The notes under the pieces are model-generated. The model was not told where the DNA came from, searched no databases, and saw only the letters and a program-made list of their open reading frames with translations. A stretch of 64,000 nt of DNA from the NCBI GenBank assembly GCA_020091685.1, contig CM034595.1, positions 22,057,564 to 22,121,563 of the forward strand, in the 5' to 3' direction. Origin of the DNA: Lutjanus erythropterus (lineage: Eukaryota > Chordata > Actinopteri > Lutjaniformes > Lutjanidae). Position 1 is the stretch's first letter, and each line of letters starts with the position of its first letter. Both the position numbers and the translations under genes were made by a program. Below, piece after piece: positions 23,632 to 36,100 of the stretch.

Positions 23632-24290
23632 GGATAGTTCAGAGTTTTTGAAGTGGGATTGTATGATGTACTTATTCATAGTCAGTGTATCACCTACAGT
23701 AGACAGCACTTGGCACATCTCCAGTTTGAAAGAAGCAGACAGGAGAAGCAGCACAGAAGCTGAGCATTTTTTTTAGCTCAATATTTTCATGTTGCTGTCA
23801 GACAGTTTTTTCCAATGGGAAACTGAGGCCGTAATACCCATTTATGCTCTCTTCAAAGCCACTTTGAATAACTTTACCTCTCAAAACACAGCAATTGCTG
23901 GTCCAACATTGATTGTTATATAGTTTGTTTGTGTTATTCTGTGACTTTGGTGTTATGAAGGGTTAGTTAGGATTCACCAAAGTCACAAAATAATACAAAC
24001 AAACGAACTGATTAGGGCAGCAGTGGACCAGCAACTCCCATGTTCTGCGAGGTAAAGTGACTGTTTTTGTCAAAGGAGTCTCATAGCTTTGGAGAGGGTG
24101 AAACAACTGCTTCAGTTTCCAGTTAGAAATGACTATTTATATTGGTACTGACTTTTTAACAGGGCCTTTTGTTGCGTGAATAAAATACATTTCGCTGCTG
24201 ACCCTGTCCTCAGCAGTACATTGCTCAGCTACTGTGCTGTTACTCCTGTCTGCTTCTCCAAACTGGGGGTGCGCAGACAGCCAACAACAA
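23632..24290. mobile_element. Long fold-back (palindromic) element
   Basis: Outer arms 23699-23766 and 24222-24284 are inverted copies: AGTTTGAAAGAAGCAGACAG on the left against AGTTTGGAGAAGCAGACAGG on the right, reverse complemented. At the centre, GTGACTTTGGTG (to 23952) pairs with CACCAAAGTCAC (from 23975) within stems of about 30 bases and a 22-base loop. Intermediate stretches such as ACTTTACCTC and GCTGGTCCA also occur inverted. Nearly the whole element could fold into one hairpin. No open frame of note. Confidence 0.75.
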
Positions 24291-25589
24291 CTTTATAGGA
24301 CACAAAGATTGAAGCAGCTAAATGGAATTTGGCCATCATCAATGTTATTATTTACACCTGTGATTTTCTTACTGTGACATATCAAAATGTCTTCTGTAAA
24401 AAAGGCCCATTCTTATAAGAGGCCAGGTCACCTTGATATTGAGATGAAAAACAAAGTGTAATTGTCGGTGTACTGTGGACACCTGAGTGGGTGGTCCCAC
24501 TCCATCAGTGCCTCCATCTTCTGGAAGTCTTCTGGAAGTCTCCAGGACCAGCTCCGCCTTCGCTCTGCTCCTTTCTGCACCGTAGACCACCCTCAAACCG
24601 CTGACCCTGTGCTGGCCTTTGGAAAAATGGCTGGAGACACACCTTCAGCAACTAAGCCTAGTGCACACCTAACAAAATACACCTGGTCGTACGAGCACAT
24701 TTCATAATTCCCCAGACAATTTCACAGTTGATGCTCAAGCATATTTGGTGTGTCAGAGGAGGTCAGCACGCACTCATGGACTATGTGTATTTTACAGTTA
24801 ATCTCTTGTGGCCACAGCTCTAAGAAAATATAAAACTATTACTAACTCACCACCGTCAATCTGTCTTTGTTGAGAGAATATTTGCATTTTATTGTGTTGC
24901 ACACCCTGAGTAATAACTAATCTACTACTACCGCTACTCTGCAACTATTCTTAATTTATTGTGACTCTAATCATAACTACAAGTCTACATTGCTTGTTCA
25001 TGACAAGTCATTGATTACCTTGAGAAGGCTAAAGTGAAAAGAACGCCACTTTTTCAAATGTGCTGTTGCTGTTGGCTACTGACGGTGCACTAAAGTAATC
25101 CCAAGATGAAAATGTCCGATGCTGAAGTCTGCGTATTTATTTACCCTTTATTGATTCAAATTTAATGAAATGTCTAATGGCAAAGGCTGAAACAGTGCAG
25201 GCATTGATCTGGCTGTGATTGAAGTGATGGTCAGTACTCCCATGTTGCTTACATTGGACCCGGCCTCAGAGATTAGAATAATATAAGCACATAAGCCCTC
25301 GCTTGTTCCTCGCCTCTCTCCACCCATGCCCCCGCTCCTACTCCTGCTGCACCGCTCCCCTCCACTACCCCCTGGTTTTCTCCTCTTACCTCTCTCTGCA
25401 TCACCTACAACTCAACACATTCTTGAATTATATAAATGTACTGAGCATCTTTTGCAGCATGTTTCTAAATGAAGCACATTGGAGAAGTGCACAATTAGCT
25501 TTGAAGACAGGGTCTCACCAACAAATATTTTTCAGATCAGCTGTAATCAGCGTTTAGCAAAACTGGGTTTAAAATGAGTAAATTCAGTT

Positions 25590-26440
25590 TTAAAATAAAC
25601 CAGGACTCACAAGTCAAAACTCCAATCCAAACCTCCATTTAGTAAATCCAAATTTAGTGATGTAAAGTGGAAGTTTAATCAATATGGAAATGCTTGCTGC
25701 CCCAAATTAGAATAAATAAATCAATAACAAAATAAATTATACTGTTGGGACCTAGTGAGTATAAAAGATCTGGCTGCTTTGTATTCCTTAACAAAACATT
25801 ACATTGTTAAAAACAAACATGTTATATTGTTTGCCAGCTAAGTATCTAACAAGTTAATTTTTCATAAAGATATATTGTTTGCTAGCTAGCTAAAACAATT
25901 TGGTTTTTAAATTATATCCTTTTCCAGCTCACTTAGAACAAACAAATAAATTAGAATTTTTATTAGCTAGCTAAAAAAAAAGTCCATTGATTTCTACATG
26001 GCTAAAAAGTAAATAAAGTGTTACATTGTTTGCTTGCTAGTGAAAGCTAACTAATAAGTTAAAAATGAGTTAACAAAACATTACATTGTTTTGTTTGATA
26101 GATAACAAAAAAGTTAACAAATCATTACATTGTTTGCAAGCTAACTAAAATGTTGTTTAGCCTAATTAGCCCACTCATGACGGCAGAGAATTGTTTTGCT
26201 CAAACTGTCTCAAGAAGTCAGACATTTTAATAGTTAAACCTCCACATAGGTAAGTTTAAAGGTAATACTGGATCATACCTAAAACTGAAGTTTAAAGTTT
26301 TGGTGCAACAGAATTAAATTTAAACTGGGTTTAGAGGAAAAACTAAACAGGGAGGTTTAAATTCTTTCTTTCTAGTTAAAGTTAAATCAGGATTCAATCA
26401 GAGTTAAAAACTAATTCTTATTGGTGCAACCTAGCCTAAA
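25590..26440. repeat. Degenerate repeat region rich in ATTACATTGTTTGCTAGCTA-like units
   Basis: Variants of ACATTACATTGTTTGC plus AGCTAACTAAAA recur around 25795, 25870, 26020, 26080 and 26125. They are flanked by sequence rich in TTTAAACTGG motifs that also looks repetitive (26220-26410). Likely a decayed mobile element with internal tandem expansion. Confidence 0.45.
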
Positions 26441-27176
26441 GCTAATAAAGAGCTATTATCCTTATGAACTTATAATTGATCCAAATCCTGTCACTGTGTA
26501 ACTCTACTGGGAGCAAGTGAGCCAGTCCTATGTGCAGATTGTTATGCCACTTCATGTGTATGCCCTGTGCTAACCCAAAACCACTCCCCCTCTCCCCTCT
26601 TCCTCACCTTGCAGATGTTAAGTATGAAGGGGGGTAACTTTGAGGGGGGTTGCATTGAGTACAGAGACCCCTCTCAGATCCTTTACTGCCAGTGAGAGAA
26701 AAAAAAGTACATGAAAAAATAAATATATTCAGCAGGAAAGTTAAATCAAACCAGTACACCAAACTGAATCACTCTATTTGGAAACACATGAAAGAACAAA
26801 TGTTTGTTTGTGGATGCACTCTGTTTTTCTCAGTTGCTGTGTTTAATTCAATTTCAAAGAATTATCTCAACATGTATGCATCTAGTCAATGATCCCTTTA
26901 TACACATACAAAGGCATTTGCCAAGCAACATTACAAAGTGTTCATTTTCCACTTTTTTAAACACTGGCGTATTTGACATAAAGACATGATAAATGGTTAC
27001 ATTTTAAGTACAGTAGTAACATTTCAAATGATACTGCAAGCAATAATGTCTCTTATACAATGCTTCCATGACTGATTATAAAGAGAGCTCTCAACACTGT
27101 GAGATGACTGTGCATCTCATGGAAAACTACAAAGAAAATGAAAGTTAAATGAAACAGAACTCTTTGGCAGTCTGTT

Positions 27177-30100
27177 TTACTGTCTGCAGCCATAAATCTT
27201 GTACTCATTTCTAAATGTCCGAAACCCTCTGCAGATTGATCTATGCGCAGATTTTTTGCAGTCTTCTTCTGAGGGCCTTTTTTCAACCCAGGTGTTTGAT
27301 TCCAGAAGATATTGCATCCTAAAAAAAGAATTAGAGAATGAATAGAATTACACTCAATTAGTGTAAAAATAATACTTTCATTAAAGGACCAGTGTGTAAG
27401 ATTTAGTGGCATCTGGCAGTGAGCTAGAACCTACAGTGCCCGTGTCTAGAGCCAGTGAGGAAATCTGTTTTCAGTTGATTACAATAATGAAACTTAGTTA
27501 TGAATAATATATTCTATGTCTGATATATTCTGCCAATAAGTCCCCATAAATCTTTCACACTGGTGTTTTGATGTTATTGACTATACTAACCTTCCATCCG
27601 AGTCAGTTGTGGAGCCATCTTTGCCCATGATGAGATACTGTTTTCCCAACTGTATCTGTGCTTTACACTGACGCCGCTTAGCAAACACTCGAACAGAATT
27701 CTCATTTACAAGCGTATCTCCATCTGGCAAACAAGAGGAACGTTATTATACAATATTTATAAGACCTCGATGCAAAGCACTGTGACAAAACAGTGTCACA
27801 AAAACAGTGTCTTGTAGATTATGAGTGTGTTTTCATGCCAGTCGCTTGTGGAGTGTAAAAAAAATAGAAAAGACATTGAACTATGGCTGCCACACACTGT
27901 GTGTCCCCACTGTAAGTCTTGTGGTTACAGTTTAACAAATTAAGTCGTTAGCGCTCGCAAATAAGTATGAAGCACTTTTAACGTCGTGCAGCAGCTGAAG
28001 GGAGAGATGTGTTTCAGCTCTTAAATCAAAAGGGTTACATACTTATTTGCAAGTGCTGACGACTTCATTTGCTTTTTTGTGATTTTTCAGCCCCATTGAC
28101 ATGGACAAAGAAGTGGACAAAATGACAGCTCCTCAAATGTGAAGCTAAGGCATCTTGATCACCCCCTGGTGGCTGGCTGCAGTATAGGTCACAAATCCTG
28201 CTTCAGCCAATGTTTTTACAGATAAGAAGTGGGCCAAACTAAAACATCAAAGTACCATGTTAATAATTTTTTGGATCTGCAATATCCATCTCTATCCATG
28301 TCAATGATTAGCACCTATCATACTCTAAATACGTTTGAGATAAGCACACAGGTACATTTGTTTGTGGGTTTAGTTACTTACGTAATTTGAGGACATCCTT
28401 CACAGTCGTTTCATACATCTCAAAGTTACTCTTCATAGAAACATTGAAGACTTCAACAATGTACGCTGAAATAAAACAAGGGCGATTTATCAACAACCAT
28501 TAATATGAAGCATTCGGTTGCATAAGTTTGGTGTAGTGTCACTATTTGAAAGAACGCATTCTTCAGCGTCAACTTATTAGATACTTTGTGCACTAATCAT
28601 GTTGTGTGTGCAGTACTGACCGTAATCTACTGTAGGGAAGAAGCAAGCATGGTTTGAACGTTCATTCTGTATGGTTCCATGGTTTCTTGGTAATTGGAAT
28701 GTATTTTGTATTTTATGACAGGGTCCTACAATAAAAATTAACATTAGGCAAGTTTAATTATTTACACAAACTTGAAAGGGTAAAGCGACAGATGTTTCTC
28801 AGTGTGGTTCTTAAGAGTATTGGCCTACTTTCTGCACACTGGCACACATCATCCGAACACAGTTTAGAGACCATCTTGCTTCTTTGGGGGGCAGAGTAGA
28901 ACACAGTGCACTTTATGTCTGCAAGGAAAGCACAGATAGTTCATAAATTCTGGGCAAATTAAACAAAAATGTCCCTTCTGTCCTGACAAAAAAACGCAAA
29001 AAAATTATCAAGAGCTTACTTGGTTCATAATAATCATAGAACACAGCTGCAGCTGGCTGTAGAAGGCCAATAGGTACTCTCTGTACAGCATCAAAACTAA
29101 TGCATTCCTCTGATTCAAAGAGCTAGAGAGAGAGAAGAAATCTTTTATTATTAGTCACGAAAAAATTTCTGTGTATTTAAATAGATTACAGCCTTACCTC
29201 ATCGAAGTAGATCAACACTCTTCCATAGGAGACCTCATAATGGGAAATATAACGTTCAGGTTCCACTTTTAGCTACAAGGAAAAAAGAAATGAACTTTTT
29301 GATAGCAGAACAAAACACCATTCTTAAGACCATACCACCTCAGACCACATGGGCCAATCTAAAACATCAAAGTGCACAACAAATACATTTTTTCTAAAGA
29401 TGTTTTCTATCATTTTAAGTAGTTTTCATCACGCTGATGTTTTTTTTTCTGATCAGTTTGGTTTTAAGTAGTAATTTAATGATATAAAAACAGGGTTTTA
29501 TGCCATGATTGACAGCTGAGCTCTGCTCACAATTGAGACAGCTCCAACTACCGTGCAGACTGACTCCAAATGACTTCACCAGTGCAAGATGGCAGTGCTC
29601 GTGTCCCGGATATTTTAGGGAGGAAGTGGAGATGTGTCATTTACTTATGTTAATGTTTGGGACTAATATCTTCCTGGAGTCTCTTTACATGCAAAGGCTT
29701 GTGTTTTAGACTTTCAATTCAAGAGCCTGATATTTTCTGGCACAGTTGCTCATCTTTTCCACTGATTGAACAGGGAGAGTTTCATGTCCATCCATCTCCA
29801 ACTCAATCCCCTTTGCTTGTCTTTTGAGAAAATTAATGAGACGTGACATGAGGTGTCCAAAATAGCTCCTCCCACTTTACGTTGAGTATGACAATGATGA
29901 AGAGGAGCTAGAGAGTGCTACTAACCCTGTCCAGCTGCTCAATTACAGCCTCGAATCCACTCAGAAGTGTGATATCAGCAATGGCCATCCCTGACAGATT
30001 TCTGTTCACGCTATGACTACACACAGTAAAACAAGGAAAAATATAGGCTTAGAAATCAGGATCTGTGACTTTTGTTTCATGAGCAAATGTGAGGAGACTC

Positions 30101-33100
30101 TCATTAACCAACCTGACACAGATTCTGTAGGTGACAGTCCCATCCAGATCTGAGCTGTCATCAACATCCCTCTTGTTCCTGGTGTGAGTCTCTGTGTCTC
30201 CGTTGTTACTGTAGTCATCATAGTATTCATAATTTTCTATGATTTTAGCTAGGGAGACAGAGGTTAATGTAACTGTGTAGCTTTTTTTCAGCAATACATG
30301 TGGTTGTGATTTGTTATCAGAGACAAAAGCTCACCAGTGTACTTGACTTTCCCCTCCACTGTGACGCTGATAGACACTTGCTCACAGGCATCCTTGGGCT
30401 CCAGTAAGTGGTAAGCTTTTAAAACCTGCCAAACAGATTGGTGATTTACTGTAAATTATGGCTCTCTTTTAGTTTATATACAGATATTAATCCAACTTAC
30501 TTTTAGCTTGACATCGCCTTGTCCTGTCAAGTGCACAATAATGTTGTTCCCTGCCAATTTCTGGGACAAAAGACACAAGAAAAAATAAGCAATCACGTAA
30601 AGAATATGTGTGTATTTAAGTATAATGCTGACAGTGATCTAGTCTATGATACCTTAAGGTCTGCTTCCACCTTGTCCTTCTTTTTTTCCAGTTCAAGCCT
30701 GACAATGTCTCCTCTTCCTGGGACGGTGAACTCTGCTATTAGATTTGCTTCCGGACTGACAGACCTCTTCAGTTCATACTCTGCCAGGGCCTCCAATGCC
30801 ATAATAGTATCCTGGACAAGGTAATAAAATATTAGTAACATGATGAACATCGCTACTCCAGTAATTAATCTGGACTGTACTGCATGATGTGGCATCACAG
30901 GGGTCAAAAACAGGCATTCTTGGGTTCAAACGTATCAAATTAGCACCCAATCACCTGCGAGGATATGTAGCCTCCACCCAAATAGTTTTCTTGTGTTGTT
31001 AACCAGCAGGCTATTTTGTCTGCCCGCTTCGAATGCCCAAGTTCCACTGTAGCTAGGAGGGCGTAGGCTGTTGCTTCTATTGTGATGCCATCTGCCTTCT
31101 TCTTATTCTCTGGGCTTTTATTAGTTGTCCACAAATGGCAACCATTTTCCACTGAAAATTAAGAAACAGAAAATTAATAAAGTTTAAAACAATTTTCCCT
31201 TTTAATGAACATTACATTTTGACCAAAACAAGTATGGTTCCTCTTAGGGTTGGGCGATATGTATATATGTTTGATATTATAACTGACAAATGTTCTGGCG
31301 CATAATATTTAGACAACAATATTACTTTAAAGGACCAGTGTGTAGGATTTAGTGGCATCTAGTTGTGAGTTTGCAGATTGCAAGCATGTCGTCTCACTCT
31401 CCCCCTCCAAGAGTGTAGGAGAACCAATGGAGGCCACAAAACTCGAAGCATGGAAGGCCATATCTACAGCCAGTGTTTGATTTGTCCGTTCTGGGCTACT
31501 GTAGAAATGGCCGCAGACATATTCAGCTCATTCTGAGGTAACAAAATCATAACAATTCTTATTTGCTAATGGAAATACATAGTAATATTATATTCATTTT
31601 CTGCCATATTCTGCCAATAAATTCTCATTAATCTTACACACTGTTCCTTTAATATCTGTGGGTGTCTTAGTCAATGCTATAAATTATTTAGAGGTGCTGT
31701 TCTATGGCAATATTGGATTTTTATGTTTTTTGCATCCTTGTAATGAAATACCTTGCTTTGAAAGACAGTTAATACACTGCATTTGGTAAAAACAAGCTGT
31801 CATTTCTGTCATGTTATTTCATACATAGTCACTTTCTCGGTTGATTATTAATCATGATGCACATATATGGAGAACCCAATTATTTTACCCATATCGCCCA
31901 CACCTATTCACTTTGATCAGACATGCCTTCAGTAGCCAGAGCTTGAAGTTTGTTCCAGGCAGCTGAATGATCTGTTCCCTGTGGCAGGCACACTGAGAGG
32001 CAGTAGGCTGTGATGGCCACAGCAAAAGGATGCTGAAGCTCCTCAAGGTGAGACAGGAGGTATGTTGTTGATCTTGAAATGGTTGCTTCCTGGTAGAGAG
32101 TAGCAGGACTGTATTCAATTAATTTCTGCACCTAATCCTCATTGCAAATTATGAATGGACTACAGTGCATTGAAATACATAGAACTATAAACAAACTCTG
32201 AGGCTATACCTAGGCACAGCAGTCAGTACTTTGACATAATACATAATGCTGTGACATAATGCTCACAATGCTAAAATGCAGATTTTTATGTGTTAAGTAA
32301 ACACTGATACACGCTGTTTACCAAAGTCATCATCTTATTTTAACTTCTTAGCATAACATTTGTCATTTCACTCAAATACACACAGCTGAGGCTGATGAGA
32401 ATGTGAGTTTTTCAGTTTTTGTCATAAACCCAAGTATTGAATAAACCTGATGATGAAAGCTACATCCTGAGGGGGCATGAATGTCACCAATAATATGGCA
32501 ATCCATTCATTTTCAAGGCATTTCTCTCAAAACTACAAATGTTAATTTCATGGTGTCACTAAAGTAAGGGATCCAAATAAGCATAATAAGCATGTATAAC
32601 TTGAGACCCATTAATGTCTGGTCCAATCCCTCTGGTAGATGCTGAGATATTCACTGGATAGATGAAAACTTTGACAGGGGCTCATAAAAGTCATCAGGAT
32701 TCACCCACTGGGCCACATGAATCTCACCACAAAACTGCATGACAATCCATTCGGTAGCATCGATTTTTAAGTCTGGACCAAATTGTGTGGACGGATCAAC
32801 ATCGTGATCCCAAAAGAAACAGCTAGCTTGACTAAAAACAACCGCCCAGGATAGTAAGTCTTTATATTATCTCACCGCATCACTTCTCCCGTCAGTGTCG
32901 AGGAATTGAAGGGATCGTTGCAGTGCAAGAGTTATGAAAGCTGTTGTGGATGCTTCTTTGTCTTTTCCTTCCTACATTAAACACACAGAGACAATAGTGC
33001 TTTCAAATCACTGCTGTAGAGTTTGTTTCCTCATACTGCTCTAATATGTATATTCATGTTATGATATCTTACCAGAACACTTCTGTGCAGCACTGGATGT

Positions 33101-36100
33101 GGGTCACCGATTGACCCGTCATCCTTCTGTACTGAGAGCAAGTATCTGACTGGGCTTCTGATCTCTTCGTATGGTACAACCCTTGCCCTCCTGCCCTGCT
33201 GTCCCAAAGCTACTACCTGACGCTCAGCTACCAACGATAGTACTTTCACTACAAGGGCAGTCATCCTTAGACCAAAAAAAAGAAAATAAGGGAGAAGAGT
33301 GATTGGAAAAGGTTGATTTATAATTTGAGATAGTGGAAATAAAGAAAGTTGATTTACTAAGTCAGATATTAGCTGTAACTAGTATAAAACAACTACTCAC
33401 CAGTTACTATATGACTCACTCCATGTTCCATAAGATCCATTGGGATTTTTCTTTCCTAAAATACGAATATAACCTGGAAAAGAGAGTATTTACTTTGTTA
33501 AAAACAAAAATGTCTATAGCATTGGCAGTGACCAGTAGAAGTCACAACATATATAACATCCCACAATGCTAGCATGAAGCAAAAAAAATGAAACAGAAGC
33601 CAAGACCTCAATTTTGATTCCCAGTTGAACGTTCCCTATTTAAAACAAGTTAAATCAGTTATTCTATGTAATGCTGCTGAACATTTTGTCAGATCTGTGA
33701 CTGAGCAAAGTGTTGACAGGCATCTTTTATCGTCTCCTTGATGGTGCATTATCTGTAGGTGCTCCCTTTTTAACATCTGTTTTGTGATTGATGATTTGTG
33801 ATTTAGTGGCATTTCATTTTTCTATGATCAGCTTACTGCTAACCATGCTAAACCCAGGCTACACTAGCTCTTATTTGTCAACATCACTGTTCACTGTTAA
33901 CAGTTATCCTAGGACAGTTTGTTTAATGTGTAATACACATGACATAACTAGCAGAACCCATCTGAACTATTTGTTTTGATGGGGTTTTAAGTATTGATAA
34001 GAAGGAACAGGTAAGCAAACTTCTTTTTCTCTTTCCGATGATGCTTTCATGCCTTGCTCTTTGCTTTTAGGAGTTTTGCTTGTCCGTGACTCATATATTA
34101 GTAATACTAATATATTTAAGTACTATATACTTATATGGTGGAATAGTCAAGAGGTCACCTATAACAATTCAGTTCAACTTTAGGCTCTGCTAACAGGTAA
34201 ACAGAGACAATCAACATAAACTCTTAATGACATGAAATGATAATGACATATTAAGTCAGAATTTATGTTTGGCTCAAACACTTCCCGTTTTCACTTAGTC
34301 TTATTAACAGAAGAAGGGCTTCATAAATGATAAAAAAAAATAAACAATTAATTGCTTGATGTGTTCCTACCTTCTTCAACTTTATCAAGAGCATCATCCC
34401 TGGCACCAGCAGGCAGGTCAAACCATTGCTCGCTCAGGTCAAGGTAGCGGAGGGCTGAAGCTGTTGGGGCCAGTTTGACCATTGTTTGTTCTAAACACCC
34501 TGTGGGCAATATGATCAGGCGAGCAACCTTCTCAGGAGTAAGGAGGTTCTTTGCATGCGAAACACCAAATCCATCCCCTGTCAGGAGAAAACTCCGAAAG
34601 GTTAAGACACCGTCGTTTTGAAAGGACTGTGAATTGTATGTCTGTGTCTAACAGCATGTACCTTCTGCTGAAATGAAAACATTGGAGCTGGTGCCAGGGA
34701 CCGTGTCATCCGGTAAAGTTCCGTCAATAGTGATTTGCCTAGTGCTCCTCGCTGTCAAGATTGAGAGATGTAAATGATTAAAGAAAATGTAAATGTACTG
34801 TATATTGGAAAATAAACTGCAGAGAAAGTGTCATTAAGAAATAGTGAAACAACTCACCACCAAATTTAAACACTTTGGTTTCTTCTACTCTCTGTTCTAG
34901 TCCCTCTGTCTACAACATGAGACAATGGAGAGCCAAATTACTGTGTGTCCCTTACTTTACACATGTAAATATTGGAAGAAGCATGCTGATTCAAGTTAAC
35001 AAAATATGGTCATTAGTTAATATTTGAATGAGTATTCGTAATCAATTAAAGCAAACAGTCTTTGATTTACAAGCACAGAGTGAGGCTGCTGGAAGTAGGG
35101 AGTCTCCCTATCTTGTCCATTTTTTCCTCGTTATATCTTTTATGTTGTTTTCACCCTATGTCTTCTATGTAGTTTTTGTAATGTTACATCTTTTATGTCA
35201 TTTTTGCCTTGTTACATTTTGTTACGCCTTTCACGTAGTTTTTCGCCTTGTCTTGTCTTTGACACCATTTTTTGCCTTATTACTTTTTTTTATGTAATTT
35301 TGTAATGTTTTATCTTGTTGTGTCAGGTGTCTGTGATATACTCTGATGGATACACAAAGGAAGGATTCTTTTCTATGAGTTACTGTCCCATCCATTTAGG
35401 TCGAAACTAATCTTGATGTTGGAAGGTGGCGCATAAGGCTGCACTGACACTAAAGCAATGAGCCTGTTTTTAAAATGTAAGGAGCGGAAAGTACAGATAT
35501 TTGTGTTAAAATTTAAGGAGTAGAAATAAAATGTCAGAAAAATTAATACTCAAATGAAGTAGATACCTGAAAAATCTAGTACAGCAACAAAGTATTTGTA
35601 CTTTGTTACTTCCCACTTCTGCCAAATCATATTGAATACTGTAATAATGTAGAAATGATTACTGAGTACTCATGTGACATAATGTCAACATGTTGACAGG
35701 CGTGGTCTGTGTAATGGCTCATTGTAAGGTCTGTCATTACCAGCCACATATGTGTGTGTCTGCTATTGTTATCACCTTGTAAGCCTGTGTGTGTGAGTCA
35801 TCATGGCAAAATGTGGTTCCGGAGACACCTACTGTAGTGGAAACTACAACAGAAGCAGTTTTGAGTACTTTGGTAGGTGGTTGTCTGTTTGTGGACAGAT
35901 TTTATGAACTGGGTAACATCAAAACTTTGCAAGATACAGTCACAAAACTTTACAAGTGTGTAGTTGAGATCAAAATGAAGGCAGGGTTTGAACATGGGTC
36001 TGGTCTGACCCATGACTTCTGAGTACTCTTGTAACAATGGAGTAATGACTACTTAGTACTCATGGATCAGAATGTCAGCATGTTGTTGGGCGTCGTGGCT

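Noticed and set aside
24369..24707. Possible exon in a GC-richer patch open on both strands
   Set aside because: No recognisable domain, no convincing splice partners and no neighbour to join to. It may be part of a repeat.
35789..36037. Overlapping 77- and 78-codon frames on opposite strands in a c4 intron
   Set aside because: No domain, no splice support, and they sit between direct repeats, so chance frames in repetitive sequence are more likely.
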